Assembly (NCBI RefSeq): GCF_001039355.2
Contig: NW_019774070.1
Span: 248,001-312,000 of the forward strand
Direction of reading: 5' to 3'
Origin: Lingula anatina
Lineage: Eukaryota > Brachiopoda > Lingulata > Lingulida > Lingulidae
Length of the DNA: 64,000 nucleotides
The notes beneath the pieces were generated by a model. That model searched no databases. It was not told the DNA's origin and saw only the letters and a list, made by a program, of their open reading frames with translations. Positions 63,288 through 64,000 of this stretch are shown here, piece by piece (position 1 is the first letter of the stretch; every line of letters begins with the position of its first letter). The translations under genes were made by a program, and so were the position numbers.

Positions 63288-63866
63288 GTAAAATAGATTG
63301 ATCTTTTACTGAATTAGCATAAGATGTAGTATTTGTTGTATCGCATAATATCATGTCTTGGGATTCTCTTGTGTAGTATGTTTTGATGTTTTCTATTTAG
63401 CAGTGTTGTTCCAGTGTATGATTTATAATATAGCTTAAATTAGCAGTAATGAATGTCTAGTTATTTCATGTTTAAAATTTTGCCAGTCAAAGGACATTTT
63501 GCCTTTGCAGTCTGACTGGTGTATTATGTGACAAGGATTTTGTCATTTACCATCTTTGCTTCCCCCAGTGACAGTTGATGTTGTAGCTTGAATACTGCCT
63601 TAGATATTGAGATATCCCTTTCCTAATGCACATATACACTTCAGTCTCAAGATTTAACCTAAAAAAAAAAAAAATGCTTATGCTTTAAAGGGACCAATTG
63701 TGTTTTCCCCTTTGTCTTGTATATCTTCCAATTTTCTTTTTTTTTTTTGTCTCGAAGGTATTTTGCTTGCATTTAAGATCATGGAATTACTGTCCCTGCT
63801 AAAAATTGAATAATTTACATGCTAAGCAAAATTGTCATGAATTAAACTAAGCCCCCCCCCCCCTCC

Positions 63867-64000
63867 NNNNNNNNNNNNNNNNNNNNNNNNNNNNNNNNNN
63901 NNNNNNNNNNNNNNNNNNNNNNNNNNNNNNNNNNNNNNNNNNNNNNNNNNNNNNNNNNNNNNNNNNNNNNNNNNNNNNNNNNNNNNNNNNNNNNNNNNNN
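63867..64000. other. Assembly gap (N)
   Basis: All bases from 63867 to the window end are N. The gap begins directly after a poly(C) tract, a common cause of sequencing breaks. The remaining talin exons are expected beyond it. Confidence 1.

Larger units (their letters stand above)
62199..63866 (+). other. TLN: Talin 3' introns up to the assembly gap
   Basis: Apart from the two candidate small exons, this stretch has no recognised coding sequence. It contains a GAGA run near 62803-62818 and a GATT-type tetranucleotide run near 62941-62986. It ends in a C-rich tract (63851-63866) that leads straight into the run of N. Confidence 0.6.

Overview
This is a eukaryotic, intron-rich, AT-rich window from an animal genome. 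All three genes are animal-specific, all are on the + strand, and introns follow GT-AG (one GC-AG). The mixture of modest introns, GA/CA microsatellites and short inverted-repeat elements, together with protein sequences clearly diverged from vertebrates and insects, suggests a marine invertebrate, plausibly a lophotrochozoan such as a mollusc. The taxon is an inference; the sequence does not name it.

Region 1 (1 to about 22.4 kb) is a cholinergic gene locus. VAChT (vesicular acetylcholine transporter, SLC18A3 family) is a single uninterrupted coding exon at 5537-7537. ChAT (choline O-acetyltransferase) follows in the same orientation as 14 coding exons between 12065 and 21698, giving a 683-residue protein. 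The order (VAChT in front of, and probably inside the first intron of, ChAT) is the arrangement known from nematodes, insects and vertebrates. One gene makes acetylcholine in the cytosol of cholinergic neurons and the other loads it into synaptic vesicles. A candidate 5' non-coding exon with a nearby NRF-1-type site lies just upstream of VAChT.

Region 2 (about 22.4 to 24.5 kb) is intergenic, with microsatellites, a perfect hairpin and a 232-bp inverted-repeat element with a 5-bp target duplication.

Region 3 (about 24.5 kb to the end) is talin, the adaptor linking integrins to actin. A candidate promoter and non-coding first exon lie at 24.56-24.66 kb, followed by a 9.3-kb intron. Then come 49 coding exons between 34031 and 62198 that join in frame to 2342 codons, from the FERM head through rod bundles R1-R12 and into the first helix of R13. 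Two small in-frame candidate exons (62590-62652 and 63270-63287) follow. The window then runs into an assembly gap (N from 63867), so the rest of R13 and the dimerisation helix are missing.

I found no operon, CRISPR array, rRNA or convincing tRNA, and no sign of a new multi-gene system. The most interesting points are small-scale. There are tandem duplications that copy splice sites at three talin exon boundaries, candidate microexons in the talin R13 hinge, a GC-AG intron in ChAT, a VAChT tail loaded with endocytic motifs, and three non-autonomous inverted-repeat elements.
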